The notes under the pieces: model-generated
The model's input: only the letters and a program-made list of their open reading frames with translations
Told to the model about the DNA's origin: nothing
Databases searched by the model: none
In this document: positions 16,763-29,285 of the stretch, one piece after another
Position numbering within the stretch: the stretch's first letter is position 1
Layout of the letters: every line of letters begins with the position of its first letter
Program-made: the position numbers and the translations under genes
Assembly: GCA_031291645.1 (NCBI GenBank)
Contig: JARLIQ010000053.1
Span: 1-64,000 of the forward strand
Reading direction: 5' to 3'
Length of the DNA stretch: 64,000 nt
Source: Caulobacteraceae bacterium
Lineage (GTDB): Bacteria; Pseudomonadota; Alphaproteobacteria; Caulobacterales; Caulobacteraceae

Positions 16763-17962
16763 ATGAATCGCGACCTCTCCGCCCGCCAGGCCCGCAGGAT
16801 CGCCTTGGCGGCCCAGGGGCTGGCGGGGCCCCGGCCGTCCGCGCCGACCTCCCGCCGCGCCATCCGCGCCCTGGCCGACCGGCTGGGCGTGATCCAGATC
16901 GACAGCGTCAACGTGCTGGTGCGCACCCACTATCTGCCCGCCTTTTCGCGGCTGGGCGCCTATCCGCGCGAGTTGCTGGAGGCGGAGGCGTGGGGCAAGC
17001 GGCCTTCGCTGTTCGAATACTGGGGACACGAGGCCTCGCTGCTGCCGGTCGAGACCCAGCCCCTGCTGCGCTGGCGCATGGCGCAGGCGCGCAGCGGCCT
17101 GGGCATGTGGAAAAGCTTCGCCCGGTTCGCCCGCGAGCGGCGCGACTACATCGACCATGTGCTGGCCGAGATCGAGCGGCGCGGCCCGGTGACCGGCGGC
17201 GACTTCACCGACGGGACCAAGCGAACGCCGGGCTGGTGGGAATGGAGCGACGGCAAGCGGGCGCTGGAGTGGCTGTTCTGGGCCGGGATGATCACCACCA
17301 GGACGCGGCGCGGCTTCGAGCGGGTCTACGACCTGACCGAACGGGTGCTGCCGGCCAAGGTGGCGAGCGCACCGACGCCGAGCGACGCCGAGGCGCATCG
17401 CGGCCTCCTGATGATCGCCGGCCGCGCCATGGGCGTCGCGACCGAAACGGACCTGCGCGACTATTTCCGTATGCCGGTGGCCGAGACCAGGGCCCGGCTC
17501 GCCGAACTGGTCGAGGCGGGCGAGCTGGAACATGTCGGCGTCGAGGGCTGGCGCGGGCCGGCCTATCTGCACCCCGCCGCGCGCGCGCCGCGCAAGGCGA
17601 CGGGCCGCGCCCTGCTCTCCCCGTTCGACAATCTGATCTGGGCGCGCGACCGCACCGAGCGGCTGTTCGACGCCAGGGTGCGGCTGGAAATCTACACCCC
17701 CGCGCACAAGCGCGAGCACGGCTACTACGTCCTGCCGTTCCTTCAGGGCGAGGCGATCACCGCCCGCGTCGACCTGAAGGCCGACCGCAAGGCGGGCGTG
17801 CTGCGCGTGCAGGCCGCTCACCTGGAGGCCGGGGCGGACGCCGGCGTGGTGATCCCCGAACTGGCCGACGAACTGCGCCTGATGGCCGGCTGGCTGGGCC
17901 TGGCCGAGGTCGCTGCGGCGCCGCGCGGAGACCTCGCCGAGCGGCTGGCGCAGGCGCTGTGA
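16763..17962 (+). CDS. YcaQ-type DNA glycosylase (HTH_42 winged-helix protein)
   Basis: A 399-residue protein of the AlkZ/YcaQ superfamily, built of tandem winged helices. The catalytic Q-x-D motif of the YcaQ branch is visible as VIQIDSVNVL (Q45, D47), and the HYLPAFSRLG and FEYWGHEASLLP segments are typical. E. coli YcaQ removes alkylated bases and unhooks interstrand crosslinks, so this is likely a cytoplasmic repair enzyme. It converges with alaS: the stops abut in a shared TGATCA (17960-17965). Confidence 0.88.
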   Translation: MNRDLSARQARRIALAAQGLAGPRPSAPTSRRAIRALADRLGVIQIDSVNVLVRTHYLPAFSRLGAYPRELLEAEAWGKRPSLFEYWGHEASLLPVETQPLLRWRMAQARSGLGMWKSFARFARERRDYIDHVLAEIERRGPVTGGDFTDGTKRTPGWWEWSDGKRALEWLFWAGMITTRTRRGFERVYDLTERVLPAKVASAPTPSDAEAHRGLLMIAGRAMGVATETDLRDYFRMPVAETRARLAELVEAGELEHVGVEGWRGPAYLHPAARAPRKATGRALLSPFDNLIWARDRTERLFDARVRLEIYTPAHKREHGYYVLPFLQGEAITARVDLKADRKAGVLRVQAAHLEAGADAGVVIPELADELRLMAGWLGLAEVAAAPRGDLAERLAQAL

Positions 17963-20611
<2,649 letters not shown>

Positions 20612-20712
20612 CAGGGCTCCGCGCTTAACACTTGAAGCGTCATATAGAAAACCACGAGCGAATTAGCCAAGCGCGATTGGGCCCACGAGGCGTCCATACT
20701 GAGCCTGCAAGC

Positions 20713-20750
20713 AAAAAGGACGCCCGGGGATGCTCGTCCCGGACGTCCTT
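20713..20750 (-). terminator. Intrinsic terminator after recA
   Basis: On the minus strand AAGGACGTCCGGG pairs with CCCGGGCGTCCTT (one G-U pair; 20738-20750 with 20716-20728), followed by a T-run (20713-20717 is part of the A tract on the plus strand). It stands 123 bases beyond the recA stop. The rest of the 20612-20872 gap should contain the alaS promoter; I see no other gene there. Confidence 0.75.
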
Positions 20751-20872
20751 CCATCTCGGCGGCCACGCGGGGGAAGGCCCGGGCGCAGCTCAGGGTTGGC
20801 GGGCGCCGCCACGCCCAGACCATAGCGGCCGCGAGATGATCCCTTGCGGGAGCCTTCGCCGCGAGCCCTCGA

Positions 20873-21937
<1,065 letters not shown>

Positions 21938-22048
21938 TTCAAGGGCGTCCTTATCCCACGATTCTTCGGCCACCACCGGGACCCCCGCGCATCGTCCGCG
22001 CCCGCCCCGTTCGAGACTTCAATGTACATGCTTTGTTCCGGGCTGCAA

Positions 22049-22063
22049 GTTCTATATTCGTTC
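22049..22063. promoter_or_regulatory. LexA box (SOS operator) of recA
   Basis: GTTC-TATATTC-GTTC is an exact match to the alphaproteobacterial LexA operator GTTC-N7-GTTC. It stands 112 bases upstream of the recA ATG. The sequence between (CATGTACATT) could hold the -10 region of the promoter on the minus strand. Confidence 0.85.
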
Positions 22064-22133
22064 CGGCCCCCCGCATCCGACGGTCATGGCGCGATGAACA
22101 GGCGTCTGGGCGAAGCCCGCCCAGAGAGGGGCC

Positions 22134-22922
22134 TCAGCGCACGACGAGGCGGCTGTAGAGATGCCAGGTCGCGTAGCCCAGGACCGGCAGGACGATGGCC
22201 AGGCCGACGAAGGCCGGCAGGCTCCCCAGGACGAGCAGGCCGGCCACCCGAAACCCCCACGAGGCCATGACCTTGGGATTGGCGCTCACCGCCCGGACCG
22301 ACGTCGAGACCGCGGTGATCGCGTCGACCTGCTTGTCGACCGCCATGGGGAACGAGACCACCGCCAGCGCCAGGGTCGCGACCGCGAAGGCGAGGCCGGT
22401 CAGGTTGCCGGCCACGATCATGATCCAGCCCTCCGGCGTGGTGAACAGCCGGCGCAGGAAGTCGGCATGGCCTGGATGGCCGAGCCCCGGGCTGGAGGCG
22501 TAGATCAGCCAGGCCGCGAGCAACCAGCCGGCGAACAGCGCCGCCAAGCCCGCCGTGAGGACCGCCAGGGTCCCTCGGTTCGGGCCCAGGACGGGATCGA
22601 GAAAATGCCGCCAGCCGGACTCCAGGCCCGCCTCGCGCCGTCGGGCGAGCGCATAGAAGCCGGAGGCGACGGCCGGGCCCAGGATCGAAACCCCGGCCGC
22701 CAGGGGGAAGAACATCGGCAGCAGCCGGCCGTTCAGGGTGATCGCCGCCGCGACCATCCCCACCGCCGGATAGATCAGGGCCAGCACGACCACGTCGCCG
22801 CGTTTCTCGCGGAAATCCTTCCACCCCTCGGACAGGGCCCAATCGAGCTCGCCCGGGTGAATCCGGCGCACCCGCGGCCGCTCGGCCGCCATGGGCATGT
22901 GGATGGACTGAAGCATGGTCAT
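22134..22922 (-). CDS. DUF2189 integral membrane protein
   Basis: A 262-residue inner-membrane protein with about six segments and the DUF2189 pattern: PGELDWALSEGWKDFREKRGDVVVLALIYP near the N-terminus, SILGPAVASGFYALARRREAG, and the SFPMAVDKQVDAITAVSTSVRAV stretch. The function of the family is unknown. ATG 22922 follows GGGAGAGCG; the open frame runs on to 23006 without membrane or ribosome-binding signals. It is divergent from nothing nearby and probably monocistronic. Confidence 0.85.
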   Translation of the reverse strand: MTMLQSIHMPMAAERPRVRRIHPGELDWALSEGWKDFREKRGDVVVLALIYPAVGMVAAAITLNGRLLPMFFPLAAGVSILGPAVASGFYALARRREAGLESGWRHFLDPVLGPNRGTLAVLTAGLAALFAGWLLAAWLIYASSPGLGHPGHADFLRRLFTTPEGWIMIVAGNLTGLAFAVATLALAVVSFPMAVDKQVDAITAVSTSVRAVSANPKVMASWGFRVAGLLVLGSLPAFVGLAIVLPVLGYATWHLYSRLVVR

Positions 22923-23081
22923 GGACGCTCTCCCGTGCTGTCCGTGGCGCTTTCGCCCCTCTCGACCTCGCTCTGAAATGTCTGGACGGCGCGATGCTAC
23001 ACCCACCCGAAGATGCGGCCAAAGGCGGATTGCGCGCCCGGCTACGCGGACCGGCCCGGCGCCGCGACTCAGGGTTCCCCG

Positions 23082-23351
23082 CTAGCCGTCGACCGGCTTG
23101 GCCGCCAGTTCGGCGAAGCCGCTGAGCATGTGCGCCAGCAACTTCTCGCCCTCTTCGATCGAACGAACACTCTGGGAGAAGACCAGGTCGCGCCCCATGA
23201 CGATGACGGCGACGTCGGGCAGACCCGGCCCCGGCGAGGCGTAGACCGCGGCCGTAACCGTCGGTTTGAAGCCGGCCCTCACCCCTGCGGATGGCACAAC
23301 TGTGACGCGAGAGCTCAACTGAATCCTGTCCTCAGCGGCGCGCGGGCTCAT
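23082..23351 (-). CDS. Small hypothetical protein, coupled to the gene before it
   Basis: An 89-residue protein beginning MSPRAAEDRIQLSSR. It contains a predicted beta-rich middle (VTAAVYASPGPGLPDVAVIVMGRDLVFSQS cut across two strands) and an amphipathic C-terminal helix ending AAKPVDG. I do not recognise a family. The evidence that it is a gene is the ATGA overlap (23348-23351) with the stop of the upstream small ORF, a form of translational coupling. The same frame extends upstream, but that part is an Arg-rich shadow of the neighbour. Confidence 0.55.
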   Translation of the reverse strand: MSPRAAEDRIQLSSRVTVVPSAGVRAGFKPTVTAAVYASPGPGLPDVAVIVMGRDLVFSQSVRSIEEGEKLLAHMLSGFAELAAKPVDG

Positions 23352-23602
23352 AGCCGCCGCCGACGCTGGGCGCGGGAGCGCTGGCCGCCCGCGTGGAAGG
23401 GCGCATGGCCGAAGACGATATCCGGAAAGGCTTCGATCGCCGGGCTCGCGAAAGACCGCGCCGCGCGCCAGGCGCACGCCATGGCGCCTTCCTGATGCGA
23501 CGCGACGCCCGTGGCGGCGGTGGACCCGTCGGAGTCGATCACCTCCCACAACCAGCCTTGCGCGTTCGGGGTCATCAATATGGCGTGCCTGGCGTCTTGC
23601 AT
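23348..23602 (-). CDS. Small hypothetical protein
   Basis: An 84-residue protein starting MQDARHAILMTPNAQG. It has a short strand-like motif GWLWEVIDSDGSTAATGVA and an Ala-rich helix (AMACAWRAARSFA), then an Arg-rich tail. The pattern of a strand followed by a helix resembles small RHH or DUF-type proteins, but no family is recognised. The ATG has GGAGACG upstream, and its stop codon overlaps the start of the next ORF by 4 bases, so both are probably expressed together. Confidence 0.55.
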   Translation of the reverse strand: MQDARHAILMTPNAQGWLWEVIDSDGSTAATGVASHQEGAMACAWRAARSFASPAIEAFPDIVFGHAPFHAGGQRSRAQRRRRL

Positions 23603-23719
23603 GCGCGTCTCCGTTGCGTCCCGTCGGACGCGGTCATCGCCCCTATCGCCCTGGACGCCCGCCGAATGGCGCCGCTTACATACAGTCGGCGGCCGGCCGA
23701 ATACCCGCTTTGATCTGGC

Positions 23720-24415
23720 TCAACTCAGGTCGGACGCCGGGTCAAATCCCTGGAACGCCGCGAATTCGTCCACGCCCACGCGCTCGGTGCGCAGCCGGTT
23801 GATCGGGTGGGTTTCGTCCATCTGGCCCAGCGCCATGCCGCAGAACAGCATCAGCTCGGGCGCCATTCCCAGGAAGGCGCGGACGGTGACGTGCCATAGG
23901 GCCCAGGATTCCAGCGCCGCGGTGTGCAGGCCCTGCTCGCGCGCCAGCAGCATGACCGACTGGACGAACATGCCTAGGTCGGCCCACTGACCCTGCTGCA
24001 TCGAGCGGTCGATGGCGAAGAATATCCCGACCGGCGCGCCGAAGAAGTCGAAATTGCGCGCGCCCTCGGCCATCCGAGCCGCCCAGTCGTCGCGGGCGAC
24101 GCCGAGGGCCGCGTACATGGCCTCGCCCGCCCTGAACCGGCGCGAGGCGTAGGGCTCCTTCAGTTCCGACGGATAGATCAGATATTCGCTCGGCCCGTCG
24201 GCGATCTGGCCGGCGGCCATCTTGGCCCGGACCTCGGCCTCCAGTGCGGCGAGCGGCTCGCCCGCCAGCGCCCAGACCCGCCACGGCTGCAAATTACCGC
24301 CCGACGGCGCGCGCGACGCCTGGGCCAGGATTTCGCGCACCACCGGCAACGGGACCGGCGTCGGCCGGAAGGCGCGGCAGGTGATACGGGTGTCGAGCGC
24401 CTCGGCGACGCGCAT
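23720..24415 (-). CDS. Nitroreductase-family flavoprotein
   Basis: A 231-residue FMN-dependent reductase. The start AEALDTRITCRAFRPTPVPL and APSGGNLQPWRVWAL are the family FMN-binding segments, and the C-terminal LFCGMALGQMDETHPIN is the usual end of the fold. Such enzymes use NAD(P)H to reduce nitroaromatics, quinones or enones; the natural substrate is unknown. Cytoplasmic dimer expected. Confidence 0.92.
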   Translation of the reverse strand: MRVAEALDTRITCRAFRPTPVPLPVVREILAQASRAPSGGNLQPWRVWALAGEPLAALEAEVRAKMAAGQIADGPSEYLIYPSELKEPYASRRFRAGEAMYAALGVARDDWAARMAEGARNFDFFGAPVGIFFAIDRSMQQGQWADLGMFVQSVMLLAREQGLHTAALESWALWHVTVRAFLGMAPELMLFCGMALGQMDETHPINRLRTERVGVDEFAAFQGFDPASDLS

Positions 24416-24490
24416 GGAGCCGGCTCCGGGCCATTGCGGACGGATCCGCAGAATGGCGGGACCGCGAACCTGGAGCCTTGCGCTAGATCA

Positions 24491-25192
24491 TCATCCACCC
24501 GGCGCCAGGCGCGCCTCGGCCAGCGGGCCGCCGGCCGGGTTTGGCGAGACCAGGGTGAAATCCACCATGGCCTTGCCTTCGCGGCTGCGGAACTTGACCG
24601 GCACGCCGTCGCGGTCGATCCAGACGTCCCACTTGTCCGGCTGGGCGGCCGTGCTGGCGCTGAAATGGCGGGCCTGCATCGCCACGCCGCCGACGACGAT
24701 CCGCTCCGGCTGCCCGCCGGTCACGTCGACCTGCTCGACCTTGCCGGACTTGATCGAGACCGCCTGGCCCCGGCCCACGTGGTCCAGGCCCCAGGGGTCC
24801 GCCGCGGCGACGTCGGCGGGCGCGGTGGTCGTGCCGGAGGGCGAGGTGATCAGGAACTTGCCGGCGCTGGCCTCGCCGCTGACGGCCAGGTGCTGGCCGG
24901 CAGTGTCGCTGACGCTGTTGAACGAAACCAGCCGGCGGTCCCGCCAGACCTCGGTCTGGTCGTCGCGTTCGCGGTGCACCACCATGCCCATCATCTTGAC
25001 CGCGATCAGCAGGCGGGACCGCGCGCGGATCACGCCTCCGGTCTGGTCGATGGTCCGCTCATAGGTCCCGATGTCGCCATAGTGCGAGTGGTTGACCGAA
25101 TAGACAAAGGTGCGCGGGGCGGCCACCGCCGCGGCGGGAAGCGCCAGACCGGCCACGATCGCGGCGGTCTTCAGGCTCGACGTCCATGCCAT
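24491..25192 (-). CDS. Secreted DUF6134-type protein
   Basis: A 233-residue protein with a signal peptide of about 25 residues (ends AAAVAAP) and a beta-rich chain. RTFVYSVNHSHYGDIGTYER, the WRDRRLVSFNS turn and the C-terminal WDVWIDRDGVPVKFRSREG match a conserved alphaproteobacterial periplasmic family of unknown function, now usually called DUF6134. The fold resembles lipid-carrier-type barrels (an inference). It is 75 bases upstream of the nitroreductase gene on the same strand. Confidence 0.8.
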   Translation of the reverse strand: MAWTSSLKTAAIVAGLALPAAAVAAPRTFVYSVNHSHYGDIGTYERTIDQTGGVIRARSRLLIAVKMMGMVVHRERDDQTEVWRDRRLVSFNSVSDTAGQHLAVSGEASAGKFLITSPSGTTTAPADVAAADPWGLDHVGRGQAVSIKSGKVEQVDVTGGQPERIVVGGVAMQARHFSASTAAQPDKWDVWIDRDGVPVKFRSREGKAMVDFTLVSPNPAGGPLAEARLAPGG

Positions 25193-25279
25193 CGCTCGTC
25201 CCCAAGTTTCAAGCGAGCCCTCGTTGGGCCCATATCATGTCAAACGGCGGCCCTTCGCCAGCAGTTCCTTATCCGAACC

Positions 25280-25942
25280 TCAAACCTCGCTCCGGCTGGG
25301 GGCGCGCCCACCGAACACGAAGCGGTCGACGAAGGCGCAAAGCTCACGCATTTCCTGCGCGGCCATCGACTCGCCGTCCAGCTCCTCGGCCGAGCGGCCG
25401 GTCTCCAACACGGACTGATAGGCGGCGCGGGAGCGGATGATCACCGGGGCCAGCGGCAGGCGCAGCAGCTTCAGCGCCTCGACCGAGCGCTTGACCAGCG
25501 GCGGCTCGACCTGGCCACGGGCGATCGGAGCCTGGTTGAGCACCACCAGCCCCGGCTTCCTGAGCCGACGGATGATGTCGCTGGTGCGGACCGCAGCCGC
25601 CAGGTCGAGGAAGGTCGGGCGCACGACCAGGAGCGCCACGTCGGACAGGACGACGGCGTGGGCGACCTCGTCTTCCAGCACCGCCGGGGTGTCGATCACC
25701 AGGGCGTCCAGACCCGCGCGCATCGAGGCGGTCTTCAGCGCGAACAGCTTCGGGCCCGACGAAGCGACCGGTTCCGGCCCCCCGCCCTCCCGGCCCCGCA
25801 GCACCTCGATGGACGAGCGCTGGGGATCGGCGTCGGCCAATATGGTCCGCCGTCCCCTCAGATGCAGACCGATCGCCAGATGCACCGCGACCGTCGTCTT
25901 GCCCGATCCGCCCTTGCGGCCGATCACCGCGATCGACCTCAT
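25280..25942 (-). CDS. ParA/MinD-like ATPase
   Basis: A 220-residue ATPase of the ParA family. The deviant Walker A with its signature lysine is present (GRKGGSGKTT, K10 and the P-loop lysine), with ILADADPQRSS and LDALVIDTPAVLEDE as the switch and Walker B segments. There is no ParB or parS visible next to it, so it is an orphan ParA of the kind used to position protein clusters or plasmid-like cargo, rather than chromosome partition. The ATG at 25942 fits. Confidence 0.9.
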   Translation of the reverse strand: MRSIAVIGRKGGSGKTTVAVHLAIGLHLRGRRTILADADPQRSSIEVLRGREGGGPEPVASSGPKLFALKTASMRAGLDALVIDTPAVLEDEVAHAVVLSDVALLVVRPTFLDLAAAVRTSDIIRRLRKPGLVVLNQAPIARGQVEPPLVKRSVEALKLLRLPLAPVIIRSRAAYQSVLETGRSAEELDGESMAAQEMRELCAFVDRFVFGGRAPSRSEV

Positions 25943-26085
25943 CGATCACCTCGCACATACCGAGGTGACCCCTAGCGCAGATTGCGGTGAAGCTTGGCCT
26001 GCTGAACTGTGAACTTTAAGCGTCAGCGTAAGCGGTAGGCGCCGGGGTCTCTACCGCGCCGCCCGGCGATGATAGACTGGGCGCC

Positions 26086-26871
26086 ATGAGCGACGCCGAG
26101 CAAACCTACGCCGAGCTGCTCGACCGGGCGCGGGAGGACCCGCAGATCCTGGCCTTCTGGCTCGACGGATCACGCGGCAAGGGCCGCGCCGGACCTCAGT
26201 CGGACTACGACTGCACCCTGATCGTCGCCGACGACGCGCTGGCCGCCTACCGCGAGACGTTCGCGCGCCTCGGCCGGCCGGACATCCAGTGCCAGGTGAT
26301 GACCCTGGCCGGCTTCGAGGCCTATGCGGCATGGGGGTCGGAGAGCGCCTGGGCGCGCTACAACTACGCCCAACTGCGCGCGCTGATCGACAAGACGGGC
26401 CAGGTCCAGGCGCTGATCGAGGCCAAGGCGCGGGTGCCGGACGAGGCGGCGGCCGGGTTCATCGAAGGCTCGATCGACCATTGGATCAACCAGGCCTATC
26501 GCTCGCTCAAATGCTTCCGCGACGGCCTGCCGCTGGCCGCGCGGCTGGAAGCCGCCGAGGGCGTGACGCCGCTGCTCAACGCCCTCTTCGCCCTGCACGG
26601 CGGCCGGCTGAAGCCCTACGCCAAATACCTGGAATGGGAGCTGGCGGCGCACCCGCTGGAGCACCTGCCGTGGACGCCCGAGGTTTTCCTGCGGCGGCTG
26701 ACCGACGTCCTGGACACCGGTGACATCGCCGCCCAGCGCGACCTGATCCAGGGGCTGGCGCCGGTGTTCCGGGCCGCGGGCCACCGGGCCGCGCTGGACA
26801 GCTGGGACGAGGCCTGGCCCTGGCTGCTGGACGCGGTCAGTGGGCGCCAGCCGCCGGGCGAGGCGGCCTGA
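26086..26871 (+). CDS. Nucleotidyltransferase-domain protein
   Basis: A 261-residue protein with a Pol-beta-type nucleotidyltransferase core: FWLDGSRGKGRAGPQSDYDC (Gly-Ser motif and the SDYD metal-binding acidic pair), then a helical C-terminal half with the SIDHWINQAYRSLKCF segment that resembles aminoglycoside adenylyltransferase relatives. It probably transfers a nucleotide to a small molecule or protein; no resistance function should be assumed. It ends 52 bases before the GT87 gene. Confidence 0.8.
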   Translation: MSDAEQTYAELLDRAREDPQILAFWLDGSRGKGRAGPQSDYDCTLIVADDALAAYRETFARLGRPDIQCQVMTLAGFEAYAAWGSESAWARYNYAQLRALIDKTGQVQALIEAKARVPDEAAAGFIEGSIDHWINQAYRSLKCFRDGLPLAARLEAAEGVTPLLNALFALHGGRLKPYAKYLEWELAAHPLEHLPWTPEVFLRRLTDVLDTGDIAAQRDLIQGLAPVFRAAGHRAALDSWDEAWPWLLDAVSGRQPPGEAA

Positions 26872-26923
26872 TCGCCAGGCAGGCCTTCGCCGCCGGTTAA
26901 GGTCTGTCGGCGAAGCTTGCGAC

Positions 26924-28162
26924 ATGATCGCCCCGAGCCCCGAACCGAGGCGCGAGCCGCTCGTTCTGCGCGCGTTGCGCGAGGGCGACTGGCTGACGAG
27001 CGAGCGGGCCAGGCTGTTCTGCCGCACCTGGCTGGCGGTGAGTGTCGTCGTCGTGGCCGCCTGGGTCCTGCTGGCGCGGAACGGCCTCGACGTCCTGGGA
27101 AAGCCGATCGGGACCGATTTCACCAGCTTCTGGACCGCCTCGCAGCTGGCGCTGTCCGGCCATCCGGCGCAGGTCTACGACGTCGCGATCCACCATCAGG
27201 CCCAGACGCGCCTGTTCGGCCGCGACACGGGCTACGCCGCCTTCTTCTATCCCCCGATCTTCCTGTGGATCTGCCTGCCGCTGGCCAGCCTGCCCTATCT
27301 CGCCTCGCTGGCGGCGTGGCTGGCCGCCACGGGCGCGGCCTACGCCCGGGTCACCCGAGCCTTCCTGGGCGAGGCGGCCGGGTGGGTCGCCATCCTCGCC
27401 TTCCCGGCGGTGTTGATCAACGCCGGCCACGGGCAGAACGGCTTTCTGAGCGCGGCCCTGTTCGGCGGCGGCGTGCTCCTGATGAACCGCCGCCCGATGC
27501 TCGCCGGCGCGCTGCTGGGATGCCTCGCCTACAAGCCGCAGCTAGGCCTGCTCATCCCGATCGCGCTCCTGGCCGCCGGCCGCTGGCGCGTCATCGCCGG
27601 CGCGGCCGGCGCGGTCCTCGCCCTGGCCGGGCTGTCGGTCTGGGCTTTCGGGCTGGCGACCTGGCGCGCCTTCCTCGCCGTCTCGCCGCTGGCGCGGGCG
27701 GCTTTGGAGCAGGACCTCGTCGGATACGGCAAGATGCAGAGCGTCTTCGCCGCCATACGCCTGCTGCATGGCGGCCTCGCCCTCGCCTATGGCGCCCAGG
27801 CGCTGGCCGCCCTGGCCGCCTGCGCGGCGCTGGTCTTCCTGCAACGCAAGGCGCCGCGCGCCGAAGCCGAGGGCCCCGCCCTGGTCGCCGCGAGCCTCCT
27901 GGCCAGCCCCTTCCTGCTGGACTACGACCTGATCCTCCTGGCCATCCCGCTGGCGTGGCTGACCGCCCAGGGCCTGAGGACGGGATTTCGTTCGTACGAG
28001 AAGACCATCCTGGCCGCGGGCTTCATCCTGCCGGCCATCTCGCGCCCCCTGGCCATGGGCGCCGGCGTCCCGCTCGGCCCCCTGGTGATCGCCGCCGTCT
28101 TCTGGCTCGTCCTGCGCCGATGGGCCCAACCGGGCCAGGTCGAAGCGCCGACGCACCCCTGA
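26924..28162 (+). CDS. GT87-type (DUF2029) polyprenol-dependent glycosyltransferase
   Basis: A 412-residue inner-membrane protein with about 10 segments. The GT87 region is visible in GTDFTSFWTASQLALSGHPAQVYD, then FFYPPIFLWICLPLASLPYL and LGCLAYKPQLGLLIPIALL. GT87 enzymes use polyprenyl-phosphate mannose or similar donors and act from the periplasmic face. The acceptor is unknown. ATG 26924 is chosen; the open frame to 26840 overlaps the upstream gene. Confidence 0.85.
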   Translation: MIAPSPEPRREPLVLRALREGDWLTSERARLFCRTWLAVSVVVVAAWVLLARNGLDVLGKPIGTDFTSFWTASQLALSGHPAQVYDVAIHHQAQTRLFGRDTGYAAFFYPPIFLWICLPLASLPYLASLAAWLAATGAAYARVTRAFLGEAAGWVAILAFPAVLINAGHGQNGFLSAALFGGGVLLMNRRPMLAGALLGCLAYKPQLGLLIPIALLAAGRWRVIAGAAGAVLALAGLSVWAFGLATWRAFLAVSPLARAALEQDLVGYGKMQSVFAAIRLLHGGLALAYGAQALAALAACAALVFLQRKAPRAEAEGPALVAASLLASPFLLDYDLILLAIPLAWLTAQGLRTGFRSYEKTILAAGFILPAISRPLAMGAGVPLGPLVIAAVFWLVLRRWAQPGQVEAPTHP

Positions 28163-28253
28163 ACCGGCCTTCGCCGGGGCGGGCGGCATGTGGGCTGGAT
28201 ATCCACGACGTGTTAGTCCCGAGCAGCGAAGCCGCTGGCGGGGGCCGGAACGA

Positions 28254-29285
28254 ATGCGCATCCTGGTGGTCGGGGGCTATGGTCTGATCGGATCGGCCAT
28301 CGTCGCCCGGCTGCATGCCGAAGGCCATGACGTGGTCGGCGCCGGTCGCGCGATCGCCGCGGCTCGGCGCCGCGCGCCCGCGGTGCGCTGGATAGAGGCC
28401 GACCTGGGCAAGGCGACGATTGAAAACTGGGGCCGCCATCTCGATGGAATCGAGGCGGTGGTGAACTGCGCGGGCGCTCTGCAGGATGGCGGGCGTGACA
28501 ACCTTCGCGCCGTGCATGTCGACGGCGTCGCGCGTCTGCTCAAGGCCTGCGAACACAGGGGCGTCACGCGTTTCGTGCACATCTCGGCAGCGGGCCTGGC
28601 GCCCGGCCGGGGCGCCGGATTCAACGACACCAAACTCATGAGCGAAGCGCTCATCGAGGCTTCGAGCCTCGACTGGCTAATCCTGCGCCCAGCGCTGGTC
28701 ATCGGACCGGCCGCCTATGGCGGCACCGCCTTGCTGCGAGGACTGGCCGCGTTTCCCTTCGTGATTCCCTCCATCTATCCCGCGAGCCTGGTCCAGGTCG
28801 TGGCGATCGAGGATGTCGCTCAGGCGGTCAGTCGGAGCCTCGGCACCGAAGTCCCAGTCCGAGTGCGATATGATCTCGCCCACCGGGAAGTCCATCGCCT
28901 TGATCATATCCTCAAACGCCTGAGGTCCTGGCTCGGCCTGCCGGAAGCGCCTGTGCTGGCCCTACCCGCCTGGCTCGGCCGGATCACGGCCGCGACCGGC
29001 GACCTGCTCGGCCTCCTGGGCTGGCGCAGTTCTCTGCGCACCACTGCGCTCGAACAGCTCCGCCAGGGCGTCCGCGGCGATCCGAGCGCTGCGGAGACCA
29101 TACTCGATCTGAGGTTTCGGTCGCTTGGCGAGATGCTGATGCGCTGGCCCAGCGGAGTCCAGGAACGGTGGTTCGGGAAGTCCTACTTCCTCAAGCCGCT
29201 CATGGTGACAGTCCTGGCCGTATTCTGGACTCTCTCCGGCGTCATCGGCCTGACGGCCGGGCGCGGCCGGCGGCCTCGGTCCTGA
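28254..29285 (+). CDS. SDR-family (atypical/extended) oxidoreductase, apparently frameshifted
   Basis: A 343-residue protein with an N-terminal Rossmann fold: the GG-x-G-xx-G motif is in LVVGGYGLIGSAIV, followed by VNCAGAL and the active-site-like region with VHISAAGL. The C-terminal 30 residues enter a membrane segment (YFLKPLMVTVLAVFWTLSG) and then stop early. In related proteins an SDR domain is followed by a DoxX-like membrane domain of about 100 residues; here that domain continues in another frame (29258-29548). Local GC is lower than in the neighbours, which may hint at transfer. Confidence 0.75.
   Translation: MRILVVGGYGLIGSAIVARLHAEGHDVVGAGRAIAAARRRAPAVRWIEADLGKATIENWGRHLDGIEAVVNCAGALQDGGRDNLRAVHVDGVARLLKACEHRGVTRFVHISAAGLAPGRGAGFNDTKLMSEALIEASSLDWLILRPALVIGPAAYGGTALLRGLAAFPFVIPSIYPASLVQVVAIEDVAQAVSRSLGTEVPVRVRYDLAHREVHRLDHILKRLRSWLGLPEAPVLALPAWLGRITAATGDLLGLLGWRSSLRTTALEQLRQGVRGDPSAAETILDLRFRSLGEMLMRWPSGVQERWFGKSYFLKPLMVTVLAVFWTLSGVIGLTAGRGRRPRS

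Noticed and set aside
25280-25942. Chromosome partition (parAB) locus
   Set aside because: Only an orphan ParA-like gene is present; no parB gene or clustered parS sites are seen.
26086-26871. Aminoglycoside-resistance adenylyltransferase
   Set aside because: Only the general nucleotidyltransferase core is seen; nothing supports a resistance function.
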